Assembly: GCA_020796225.1 (NCBI GenBank)
Contig: CM036759.1
Coordinates: 64,884,590 to 64,948,589 of the forward strand
Direction of reading: 5' to 3'
Source of the DNA: Arion vulgaris
Lineage: Eukaryota > Mollusca > Gastropoda > Stylommatophora > Arionidae
Length of the DNA: 64,000 nt
Shown here: positions 54,827-63,511 of the stretch, piece by piece
Position numbering within the stretch: position 1 is the stretch's first letter
Layout: each line of letters opens with the position of its first letter
Notes under the pieces: model-generated
What the model was told of the DNA's origin: nothing
Database searches by the model: none
Seen by the model: only the letters and a program-made list of their open reading frames with translations
Program-made: the position numbers and the translations under genes

Positions 54827-54869
54827 AAACCCCATTTTAAAATTCGGCGTTAAACACCATTTCTTTTCC

Positions 54870-55012
54870 AGAGAACATTATGATTGTTGCCGGAGCTACG
54901 GAGCTCGTGCTTTGTGCAACATTACCGGCAGGTGGCGTACCATTTCTGAGGAGATGGGCCGAGCCACATTTCGGGTAAAATCCGGTGCAATGAAGTCAAT
55001 CTTCCGGCTTTG
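54870..55012 (+). mobile_element. SINE-4, 3' half
   Basis: 'gattgttgccggagctacgg', 'tggcgtaccatttctgagg' and 'gtaaaatccggtgcaatgaa'. Confidence 0.75.
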
Positions 55013-55384
55013 AAACCCAGTTGTTTTTTTAATTGAAAATAACGACATCCTCACCCTCGCTTTACACTCGTCATATACTCAACATCCCACTCGTGAAGAA
55101 AACAAACAAATTGAGGCTTCTGTTTGGCCAACTGATAATGTCTCCATATTCATTCATAATTAGACAAGAGCTTTAAAACAAACATGTACGGTGAGTGTTT
55201 ACAGAAGAACTGCCTGTGCCTCAATGCCAGCTGCAGTTAACAGAATATAATGTCAATATGTTGCACAATAATGGGGCGTAGGCGATCATGTATCTCCACA
55301 ATTGTCTATCATAATGTATCATGAACTTATAATAAAATAAAATGTTTCCATAGCCTTTTTCAGGGATTATGGTATGAAGTCATT
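55013..55384. other. No gene seen
   Basis: Intronic spacer, AT-rich. Confidence 0.4.
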
Positions 55385-55500
55385 TCATTCCACATTTATA
55401 CCCCCTAGTATGCATGGGGTAGGAGGGCCAATTCATTTTCATACTTGTGGAATGCTGAGTGTGGGATTTAACCACAACCCCCTTGTGTTTCATGAGCTTA
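55385..55500 (-). mobile_element. SINE-6, minus
   Basis: 'gagggccaattcattttcat', 'gagtgtgggatttaaccac' and 'aacccccttgtgtttcatg'. Confidence 0.6.
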
Positions 55501-55544
55501 AATAATGACGTTACTGCCTGTGATACCGTTTTTAGGGCTGTGCA

Positions 55545-56012
55545 GCGCCCGTGTGGTGCCGGGATCCGTAAGGAAAGCAACAAAATAGTATCCCTGGGAC
55601 CTTCAATGCATGTCATAAGAGGCGACTGAGGGGACCTTCAATGCATGTCATAAGAGGCGACTGAGGGGACCTTCATGCAGTCATAAGAGGCGACTGAGGG
55701 ACCTTCAATGCATGTCATAGAGGCGACTGAGGGACCTTCAATGCATGTCATAAGAGGCGACTGGGGACCTTCAATGCATGTCATAAGAGGCGACTGAGGG
55801 GACCTTCAATGCATGTCATAAGAGGCGACTGAGGGGACCTTCAATGCATGTCATAAGAGGCGACTGAGGGGACCTTCAATGCATGTCATAAGAGGCGACT
55901 GAGGTAGAGGCATACGGAAGTTACCCAAGTAAATAAAAAGCATCGCAGAAATCAGATGTGCTGGCCTACTTGTAGGCGCATAACACACAACGTACAATCG
56001 TTCTTAGGCTAA
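55545..56012 (+). mobile_element. SINE-1a with its core tandemly expanded
   Basis: Starts 'gcccgtgtggtgccgggatc', enters a nine-fold core repeat (55,606-55,895), and resumes with 'catcgcagaaatcagatgtg' and 'gtacaatcgttcttaggct'. The 3' tail is missing. Confidence 0.85.
55606..55895. repeat. 35-bp array made of the SINE-1a core
   Basis: Nine copies of 'ggaccttcaatgcatgtcat' plus 'aagaggcgactgagg', that is the family core itself. Confidence 0.95.
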
Positions 56013-56215
56013 GATGTAGCTCGGTCCCTGTCCGCAGAAAAGGCACGCTATCTGCCGAGATGATTATTGCACAAAGAATGAGCTCCTTAGCTCCTGCAAC
56101 AATCCTATGATCTCTGTCCAAAAAAATGCACTCGGGAACAGAAAGGCGCGGTTCGGATTCGAACCCTCGACCTTCGCCTCGCAAGTCAAGGGCGTAACAA
56201 ATTAGTTACAGAGAA
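56012..56215 (-). mobile_element. SINE-4, minus
   Basis: 'gatgtagctcggtccctgtc', 'agctcctgcaacaatccta', B-box 'cggttcggattcgaaccc' and 'agggcgtaacaaattagtta'. Confidence 0.8.
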
Positions 56216-56221
56216 ATACTT

Positions 56222-56412
56222 ACAAACAGTCACCGAAAGAAAGGGGGAGTCAGCAGAGAATTACGTGGAGACGGGATTTGGAGGCAGAGATTAACAATAT
56301 AAAGAAGAGCTGGAGGGAGCTGCAGGAGATAGCTAGAGATAGGAAGACTTGGCATGAGTTGGTTGAGGGCCTATGCCCTAAAAAGGCAGAGAGAGAGAGA
56401 GAGAGAGGAACT
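56222..56412 (+). mobile_element. L-B LINE C-terminus with (ga)n tail
   Basis: Plus frame 'TWRRDLEAEINNIKKSWREL', 'QEIARDRKTWHELVEGLCPK' then a (ga)n run. Less damaged than the copy at 33,441. It ends 60 bp from the Delta exon donor. Confidence 0.85.
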
Positions 56413-56469
56413 AGTAACAAAGATGAAATAGTTACAAGTATAAAATAGTAACAGAGATGAAATAGTTAC

Positions 56470-57637
56470 CTGAGCGATCTTCTTGTATCTGCCTGTAAAG
56501 AATCCACTTCAAGTCTACGATATGGTTCATCGTAATCATATTTACACTCACTGCCACCACCATCTCCTTTGATGAAGGAGGCGGAGGCAGAGGATGTGGA
56601 GGGGGATATAGCAGAGGATGATGTGGATGGCAGTTCATGATGAGTCTGCGCTACCACACTGTGTTGAAACTGCTTTTTAGTTGTTGTTGATAGTTGTTTG
56701 GTTAATAGTGGTGGGCTTTCCAGACCGCCACCACTGTCAGGGGATGCGTAACTATCACCATCAAACATCATATGTTTAGCTTTTAGTTTATTGATATCCT
56801 GCTGCTCTTCGTTACTGATTTTGATGCTGGAGGAGTTGGAGGCGGATGAGGGAAGTGTGGTGAAGATATCCCCAGATTTATTGTTGATGTTGTTAATGTA
56901 ACGATGTTCTTTTTCCCGCGCCATGTTCTCCAGATTCTGCTGCGTGTGGCGTTGTTGAAGGAATGATCGCTTTCGGCACAGCAAAATTGTTACAACGATA
57001 ATTATTAGGATTAGCGGAATGCCGCCTCCAAGACAAACAACAATAAGAAGTTCTGTTGTGCTTAAATCACTGTCATCGCCATCTCCGTCTTGCCCGTTTG
57101 ATGCGAGCTGACCAGCGCTATCACCATTTGCTACAGTTGTTCGGTGTGGGTGTTGAGTTGTTCCATTGAAGTGACTGCTGGAATCTCCATTTTCTACAAA
57201 TATGGTTACTCCCTCATACAAGTTACAGTTCTTGCCCCAGAATCCTTCGGGGCAGGAACAAGAATAGTCAGCGAACAGGTCTTTGCAGATTCCACCATTC
57301 AAACAAGGGTTGACCTTGCATTCATTAATTTGAAAACTGCAATCCTTTCCTTCAAATCCTGGAGCACAATCACATCGAAAGTCATTAATGAGATCTGTGC
57401 ACCGACCACCGTTAGCACATGGGCGCATCTCACAATCATCTACATTATACTGACACAGGGTTCCGACGAAACCAGGAATACACTGGCAGCGGAAATCGTT
57501 GACAAGATCCACACAGTTACCGTTGTTAAGACAAGGCTTGTGCTTGCAATCATCATCGTTGATCTGACATTGAGAACCACTATATCCAGTTAAACACACA
57601 CAGCGGTAACCATTGAGCTGGTCAATACATCGGCCAT
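56470..57637 (-). CDS. Delta: Delta Notch ligand, main exon: EGF repeats, transmembrane segment, cytoplasmic tail
   Basis: This 1,168-bp exon encodes about 388 residues. The acceptor is 'ctcttcttgcag' (AG at 57,639-57,638, phase 1) and the donor CAG|GTAACT (exon end 56,470, phase 2); the TAA in the donor would otherwise look like a stop. It completes one EGF domain ('GRCIDQLNGYRCVC') and encodes three more starting DDCKHKPC, DDCEMRPC and NECKVNPC, each with six cysteines. All four match C-x-D-x4-[FY]-x-C, the Asp/Asn hydroxylation pattern. A 60-residue linker leads to the membrane span 'LLIVVCLGGGIPLILIIIVV' and a basic stop-transfer CRKR. The tail has 'NMAREKEHRYINNINNKSGD', like the QREK...NTNKK...DF region of Delta proteins. 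The product would sit in the plasma membrane and activate Notch on neighbouring cells. A DSL domain is not in this window. Confidence 0.95.
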
Positions 57638-57691
57638 CTGCAAGAAGAGAACAAAAAAGATGTAAATATAAACAGCCACTATGGTTGAATG

Positions 57692-58208
57692 GTGACCGTC
57701 TGTAGCTCAAGCGGTCTCCTTCTTCTTCTTCTTTGCGTTCGTTCTTTACGACCAATTTTAATCACTCTTTGTGATATGTTTGATCTTTGTCAAGAACGTT
57801 ATACGTTGCACATTGGTTTGGTAGGCCCCTAAACGCATAGATTTCTACAAGTTTAGGACATGTGCATCCGATTTCAGCCAAACCTCCTTAGTCGCCTCTT
57901 ACGACATGTGTGGCAGGTAACAGTGGTTCTATTCTTTACACCCCAAATTTGGGTCCCGGTAACCACTCGGGCGTGCTCAAGCGGTAGTGAGCTTGATCAC
58001 AACCCAAGCGTACCTGGTTCAAACCCCACGGTGGGCAAGTGTGGAAGCAAATTCGTTTCCGTGAGATTTTTTTAAAAGGTAATAATAGATCTCACCATTC
58101 AGAAAGCAATGGCAGACTACTGAACGAATAAGTGGTGCCTAGAAAATCAACGACTCGTTTTCTGTGGTTGATGACTACGTCCTTTAGGATATGCCACGAT
58201 TTTCATTC
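57692..58208 (+). mobile_element. SINE-3 with target duplication, split by SINE-1b
   Basis: Flanked by 'atggttgaatg' at 57,681-57,691 and 58,209-58,219. Its head 'gtctgtagctcaagcggt' is interrupted at 57,715 and resumes at 57,975 with a duplicated 'gctcaagcggt'. The rest includes 'acctggttcaaaccccacgg' and 'gtggttgatgactacgtcc'. Confidence 0.92.
57716..57974 (-). mobile_element. SINE-1b nested in SINE-3 (11-bp target duplication)
   Basis: 'gctcaagcggt' at 57,705-57,715 and 57,975-57,985 brackets a full-length minus SINE-1b whose ttc-rich tail is at the left. The relative age is clear: SINE-3 first, SINE-1b later. Confidence 0.95.
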
Positions 58209-58324
58209 ATGGTTGAATGTGTTAAATTATGGCAAACATCAGAAATAAAAAACAATTCATGATATATAGTATCCTTGGTATTACACGAGGGAGACGATTC
58301 CCCGCCGGGGATGATTGTTTTCCC

Positions 58325-58450
58325 AGGAGCATCTGGCCGAATGGATTAGATCGTGGCTCCCATGAGAGAGGCCCGTGTTCAATTAACGGTAAGACCAAGG
58401 ATTTTTTTTCTGTTGAGGCCATAAATGAAAAATCTGAACCTGCACAGTTT
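58325..58450 (+). mobile_element. SINE-5, plus
   Basis: 'gcatctggccgaatggatta' head, 'gaggcccgtgttcaattaac' and 'ggtaagaccaaggattt'. Confidence 0.6.
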
Positions 58451-58725
58451 CACGACAACTGCACTAGCTATGAGGCTTTAAAATTATTTAGCCTGTCGTC
58501 CTACCTGTCCTACACCGCCCTAAAAAGTGATACTACGGGCAACAGTAGTCACCACATTTATTTGTTGTCAATAATATATATAATCAAACACTATAAACAA
58601 TAGAACAATATATAAATATATACTGACAGTGTAGGTACTCTTTATTCCAGACAGAAACGACATCTCACATCTTTCTCCAGAAATAAGTGACATCCTCATT
58701 TTTTCCAGGATATAAAGGAGGGGGT

Positions 58726-59225
58726 TGTCTGCGTTGCTAAGTGGTTACGCCCTCGCCTTGCGTTCAGAAGGTTGTGCGTTCGAATCCGGACCGCGCCGTT
58801 CTGTTCACGAGTCAATTTTTTAAAGAAACCCTAGAATTGTTGCCGGTGCTACGGAGTTCGTGCTTTGTGCGTTACTCTCTGCAAATAGCGTGCAATTTCT
58901 GCGGAGAGGAATCGAGCCCTGTTGTGTAAAACCCGCTGCTAATTTCTGCGGAGAGGAACCGAGCACTGTTGTGTAAAACCCGCTGCTAATTTCTGCGGAG
59001 AGGAACCGAGCACTGTTGTGTAAAACCCGCTGCTAATTTCTGCGGAGAGGAACCGAGCACTGTTGTGTAAAACCCGCTGCTAATTTCTGCGGAAGAATCC
59101 GAGCACTGTTGTGTAATACCCGCTGCTAATTTCTGCGGAAGAACCGAGCACTGTATGTAATACCCGCTGCTAATTTCTCGAGAACTTACACTGTTGTATA
59201 ACCGCTGCTATGAAGTCAATCCATC
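58726..59225 (+). mobile_element. SINE-4 with its 3' half tandemly expanded
   Basis: Well preserved head 'gcgttgctaagtggttacgc', B-box 'gtgcgttcgaatccgg', 'gttgccggtgctacggag', then seven copies of the 3' part and the terminus 'atgaagtcaatccatc'. Confidence 0.88.
58885..59206. repeat. 47-bp array made of the SINE-4 3' half
   Basis: Seven copies of 'aatttctgcggagaggaacc' plus 'gagcactgttgtgtaaaacc' and 'cgctgct'; the last copies are eroded. Confidence 0.95.
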
Positions 59226-59299
59226 AACTTCAGACTTTATATATCTCCTTCCCCCATGTTTTCCTAAATAAAGAAACTGTCCCAAAAATGTAACAAAGG

Positions 59300-59690
59300 A
59301 CTCTTCTTCTTTACTTCCTCTCATTTGAACTCCCAACGGAGCACAGGTCTTCAACAAACATCTTCCAGCTCTTCCTCTCTCCTGCCATCACTTCCAATTC
59401 TGTCCATGTTTTATCTTTCCTTTTTTATATCAGTCTCCAGCTTTCTTCTCCATGGATGTCTAGACATTTCCCTACTCCTTTTCCCTGGCGGGTTTCAAAA
59501 CAGTGGCTGTGCTGCAATGCTTCCGGTCGGTCTTCTCAATGTATGTCCTATCCATCAGCATCGTCTCTTCCTTAACTCTTTCTCCACTGGTATCTGCTTA
59601 GTTCTTTCTCTGAGTTCCTCGTTCGTAATCTTATCATATCATCTTAGTCCGTCTATTCTACGTAAACATCCATTTATGAAGGTCTGTAGT
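59300..59690 (-). mobile_element. L-O LINE C-terminus
   Basis: Collinear with 35,311-35,770: 'ctcccaacggagcacaggtc', 'tcaacaaacatcttccagc', 'tctccactggtatctgctta'. The reverse-strand frame has shifts. It is in sense with the Delta gene, inside its intron. Confidence 0.8.
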
Positions 59691-59859
59691 TTTATTGTGA
59701 TTTAGTTTTGTTGTCTTCCATGTTTCCGATATTATTACAGCACAACAAAGGACTCTATCCCCCATCCCCATCCTACCCCCAAAAAACACCCAACTGTATT
59801 ACAAATCAATGTTAGGCACATGCTTTATGTCAACATTGTATTTGTTAGAGATATGGTTT

Positions 59860-60440
59860 GATCACCTGTACTTCTCAGTTCTGCATCCACAAACTGATTG
59901 AACGTATATAATCACACTGACAAACAGACAAACATGTAACTGTACTGTGTAGTTCTCATATCTGTATCAACAAACTGCTTGAGTGTATAGACAATCACAC
60001 TGACAAACAGACAAACATGTAACTGTACTGTGTAGTTCTCGTATCTGTATCAACAAACTGCTTGAGTGTATAGACAATCACACTGACAAACAGACAAACA
60101 TGTAACTGTACTGTGTAGTTCTCATATCTGTATCAACAAACTACATGAGCGTATAGACAATCACACTGACAAACAGACAAACATGTAACTGTACTGTGTA
60201 GTTCTCGTATCTGTATCAACAAACTACATGAACGTATAGACAATCACACTGACAAACAGACAAACATGTAACTGTACTGTGTAGTTCTCATATCTGTATC
60301 AACAAACTACATGAACGTATAGACAATCACACTGACAAACAGACAAACATGTAACTGTACTGTGTAGTTCTCATATCTGTATCAACAAACTGCTTGAGTG
60401 TATAGACAATCACACTGACAGACAGACATACATGTAACTG
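59860..60440. repeat. 83-bp tandem array
   Basis: Seven copies with 'gtaactgtactgtgtagttc', 'tcatatctgtatcaacaaac' and 'caatcacactgacaaacag'. Variants (gcttgag, acatgag, acatgaa) are ordered along the array. Confidence 0.95.
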
Positions 60441-60484
60441 TACTGATATCAATAAGATAATATAGACGGAGAAGTCGATAACGA

Positions 60485-60745
60485 AGTTGATAACGCACTG
60501 CACTAGCGGCTACGTGTCGTGGAAGTAGCAGAGTTCGAGGCCATCTTGTAGAATAAAGTAACTCGAGCTATATTTGGTAATACGATGTTAGACTCGTATT
60601 TTTCATTGACCGTCGGCACACGATGGTTGATGTGGTCAACATTACGCCAGCCGCCTTTACTTTCTAGTACTAGTCCTGGTACCCAATTGAGTGACCTGAG
60701 AGCCGTCACGGTCGGACAAATATGATGTTGAATTGAATCAGGACC
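60485..60745 (+). mobile_element. Possible SINE-7 (tRNA-like)
   Basis: 'gataacgcactgcactagcg' and 'agcagagttcgaggccatc' look like A-box and B-box blocks; 'ttacgccagccgcctttac' and 'ggtacccaattgagtgacc' resemble a SINE body widespread in invertebrates. Only one copy in the window. Confidence 0.4.
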
Positions 60746-61140
60746 ACTAATCTAAGAAGCGAGTTGACTAACAACTACGCTACTGCGTCTCTGTTGGGCC
60801 ACTCAAAAGATATTCGGTGTGCACACCACGATACGCCGTGTGGGACTACAGGAAACTTGGATCCTTTGCTTAAGGATGTAACTTATAAGTACATCTGAAG
60901 TCGGAGTAAGTCTCATCTGAATTGTGAAGAACATTGGTGATAAGGAACACTACCAACACACTGCGGGAAAGAATACTAAAGAGTTATATTAACCCAATAA
61001 AAGAAGAAAAAGATTTTTAAAATGAGAAGAACACGAAGTAGAGAACAGGGTGGAAGATGAAGGTATTTATCATTGAAGTTGGGCAACAAGAAGAATGGAC
61101 AGAAAATGAAGGAAAAAACCTGAAAATGAATAAGTTTAAG
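60746..61140. other. No gene seen
   Basis: Intronic spacer with no recognised element. Confidence 0.4.
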
Positions 61141-61520
61141 AAGTGAAGAAAAGAAAATGGTTAAAGAAAGAAAAATTGATGAACAAGGAGTTAAAAATGA
61201 TAATGAAATTTTAAAAGAAATGTTTAAAAAAATGAAGAAGACAGCAGCGATAAAAATGATGATGAAGAAATTGCAGAAATTGATGAAAACAATGAAGAAA
61301 TTAAAGACAGATTCAAATGATGAAAACGATGAAGAAATTAAAGACAAATTCAAATGATGAAAACGATGAAGAAATTGCAGAAAATGAAGAAGTTAGCTGC
61401 TATAAAGAAGCTGAAAACGCAAAATACGATAACTATTTTTTTAAAACAAAATATAGACGATGGTCTTCATTGATGAAAAAATAACAGAAAATGATGAAGA
61501 AGTTGTATAAGATGATGATA
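61141..61520. repeat. Low-complexity gaa/gat-rich tract
   Basis: 'gatgaaaacgatgaagaaat' words repeat irregularly just downstream (gene sense) of the 61,545 exon donor. A lysine-rich 66-codon plus frame and its minus shadow are composition artefacts. Confidence 0.75.
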
Positions 61521-61544
61521 ATGATGACGATAATATCTACTCAC

Positions 61545-61758
61545 CATTGTGACAAGTTGACGACTCACACTCATTAATCTCAACATCACAATTCAACCCG
61601 GTATAACCAGCCTGGCACAAGCAGTAATATGTCTCCTGGTTCTCCACGCACGTGCTTCCATGCAAACATGGGTTGGCCTTGCATGACGCGGCCTCTCTCT
61701 CACACTGGCGTCCATAGAAACCTTGAGGGCACTGACATTGGAACCCATTACCAATATC
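61545..61758 (-). CDS. Delta: Delta Notch ligand, upstream EGF exon
   Basis: This 214-bp exon encodes 71 residues plus one base. It starts after an AG at 61,760-61,759 (phase 0; the polypyrimidine tract is weak) and ends at donor G|GTGAGT, phase 1, matching the 57,637 exon. The frame gives the last cysteines of one EGF ('GFQCQCPQGFYGRQC'), a complete EGF ('SCKANPCLHGSTC' to 'YYCLCQAGYTGLNC'), and the start of the next ('INECESSTCHN'). The complete EGF contains C-LHGS-T-C, the C-x4-[ST]-C pattern for O-fucosylation; the four later EGFs lack it. Joined with the other two exons the window encodes 546 contiguous residues. A 63-codon frame in the same region is out of phase and is a shadow. Upstream exons (signal peptide, DSL, first EGFs) were not found up to 64,000. 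Confidence 0.87.
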
Positions 61759-61984
61759 CTAGACCAGGAATATATAAATAGCATATTAACATTTTTTTTA
61801 TTTCAGCGAGGTTATGCCAAAAAAATGTTGCGAAAGGAGTTATTTAAAATAGATGCTAAACTGTGTTTCATTTCAGAAATGTATAATTTGCTTCTTCCTT
61901 CCTTCATTCCTTCCTTCGTTACCTTCTTTCCTTCATTTCTTTCTTCATTCATAGAGGCGGCTGATGTAGGGTCATGGGAAGCTA

Positions 61985-62193
61985 TTGTTTATTCACAGTT
62001 GGGAGATGGAGTTGGTTGTCCACTCTTGCCGTTAAGCGTAGGGATGGGAGCTTTAATTTGCGTTCTATGACTAGATGAGTCGCCTGTGTTGTGTTATATC
62101 TGTGTTTATGTAGTGTGGTCATGATATTGTATATCCATCTTTTTCTTGCTCTTCCCTTAGCTCTAGTACCTGATCTATTTTTATTGTATGCTA
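61985..62193 (-). mobile_element. L-N LINE 3' end inserted in SINE-1a
   Basis: Reverse strand encodes 'RSGTRAKGRARKRWIYNIM', the same block as the L-N copy at 35,090. 'gggaagcta' at 61,976-61,984 and 62,194-62,202 is the target duplication. Confidence 0.82.
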
Positions 62194-62250
62194 GGGAAGC
62201 TACCCTAGTAAATATATAGCATCTCAGAAATCGGATGTGCTGGCCTACTT

Positions 62251-63477
62251 CTTCTTATTTTGTCGTCACACTACTACCGGGATGTTGCTCAGTGTCGTCA
62301 CATTACTACCGGGATGTTGCCCAGTGTCGTCACACTACTACCGGGATGTTGCTCAGTGTCGTCACACTACTACCGGGATGTTGCTCAGTATCGTCACATT
62401 ACTACCGGGATGTTGCCCAGTGTCGTCACATTACTACCGGGATGTTGCCCAGTGTCGTCACATTACTACCGGGATGTTGCTCAGTGTCGTCACACTACTA
62501 CCGGGATGTTGCCCAGTGTCGTCACACTACTACCGGGATGTTGCCCAGTGTCGTCACACTATAACCGGGATGTTGCCCAGTAACGTCACATTACTACCGG
62601 GATGTTGCCCAGTGTCGTCACATTACTACCGGGATGTTGCCCAGTGTCGTCACATTACTACCGGGATGTTGCCCAGTGTCGTCACACTACTACCGGGATG
62701 TTGCCCAGTGTCGTCACACTATAACCGGGATGTTGCCCAGTAACGTCACATTACTACCGGGATGTTGCCCAGTGTCGTCACACTACTACCGGGATGTTGC
62801 CCAGTGTCGTCACATTACTACCGGGATGTTGCCCAGTGTCGTCACATTACTACCGGGATGTTGCCCAGTGTCGTCACATTACTACCGGGATGTTGCCCAG
62901 TGTCGTCACATTACTACCGGGATTTTGCCCAGTAACGTCACATTACTATCGGGATGTTGCTCAGTGTCGTCACACTACTACCGGGATGTTGCCAAGTGTC
63001 GTCACACTACAACCGGGATGTTGTTCAGTGTCGTCACACTACTACCGGGATGTTGTTCAGTGTCGTCACACTACAACCGGGATGTTGCCCAGTGTCGTCA
63101 CATTACTACCGGGATGTTGTTCAGTGTCGTCACACTACTACCGGGTTGTTGCTTAGTGTCGTGGTTTTCTGTTTTTGTCTTGCGCTGTTCTGGTGGCTTG
63201 AGTGATTATTATTTTTGCTCTTTGATAGAATTCTGCTATGCCACCTAACCATCTTTTTCGTGGCCTTCCTCTCGCCTTCTTTCCTGATGTTCTGTTGAAG
63301 AAGAATCTGTATATTGTTTGGTTGCATTCTTATTAAGTGGCCAAACCACTTCATTCTTTGTTTCTCAGTGTAATTAGAACAAGGTTCTGTGTCAACTTTC
63401 TTTCTTATGCAGATGTTGGTGACTGTCTTTTCTGGTGTTGGTAACTTTTCGCAGGCACCGTATTTCTCATGTCTACC
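62251..63477 (-). mobile_element. 5'-truncated L-A LINE inserted in SINE-1a
   Basis: Flanked by a perfect 12-bp 'gctggcctactt' at 62,239-62,250 and 63,478-63,489. The right part encodes on the minus strand 'MKWFGHLIRMQP' and 'RKATKKMVRWHSRILSKSK'; the left part is the greatly expanded 3'-terminal repeat, ending in the L-A tail 'aataagaag'. Mature insertion structure is complete. Confidence 0.93.
62262..63165. repeat. 32-bp array: expanded L-A 3'-terminal hairpin
   Basis: About 28 copies of 'cgtcacactactaccgggat' plus 'gttgcccagtgt'. Each unit can pair ACACT with AGTGT and GGG with CCC. Other L-A copies carry two and three units, so this is an expansion of the element's own terminus. Confidence 0.96.
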
Positions 63478-63511
63478 GCTGGCCTACTTGTAGGCTCATA
63501 ACTGGCACAAT

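Larger units (their letters stand above)
61951..63503 (+). mobile_element. SINE-1a broken by two LINE insertions
   Basis: Three collinear pieces: 61,951-61,984 ('gaggcggctgatgtaggg'), 62,194-62,250 ('gggaagctaccctagtaaat' to 'gtgctggcctactt') and 63,478-63,503 ('gctggcctacttgtaggctc'). The gaps are filled by LINEs with target duplications. A hAT element cuts off its end at 63,512. Confidence 0.88.

Noticed and set aside
56466..56468. TAA taken as the Delta stop codon
   Set aside because: It lies within a consensus CAG|GTAACT donor, and a phase-matched exon ending in ATEV exists downstream.
57144..57593. 149-codon plus frame
   Set aside because: Antisense shadow of the Delta EGF exon.
58726..58810. 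Possible tRNA gene
   Set aside because: A-box and B-box motifs are present but no acceptor stem or anticodon arm can be paired; it is a SINE-4 head, as are the other tRNA-like hits.
62235..63248. Several 100-200-codon plus frames with a CCPVSSHY-type repeat
   Set aside because: Antisense reading of the expanded L-A 3'-terminal repeat.
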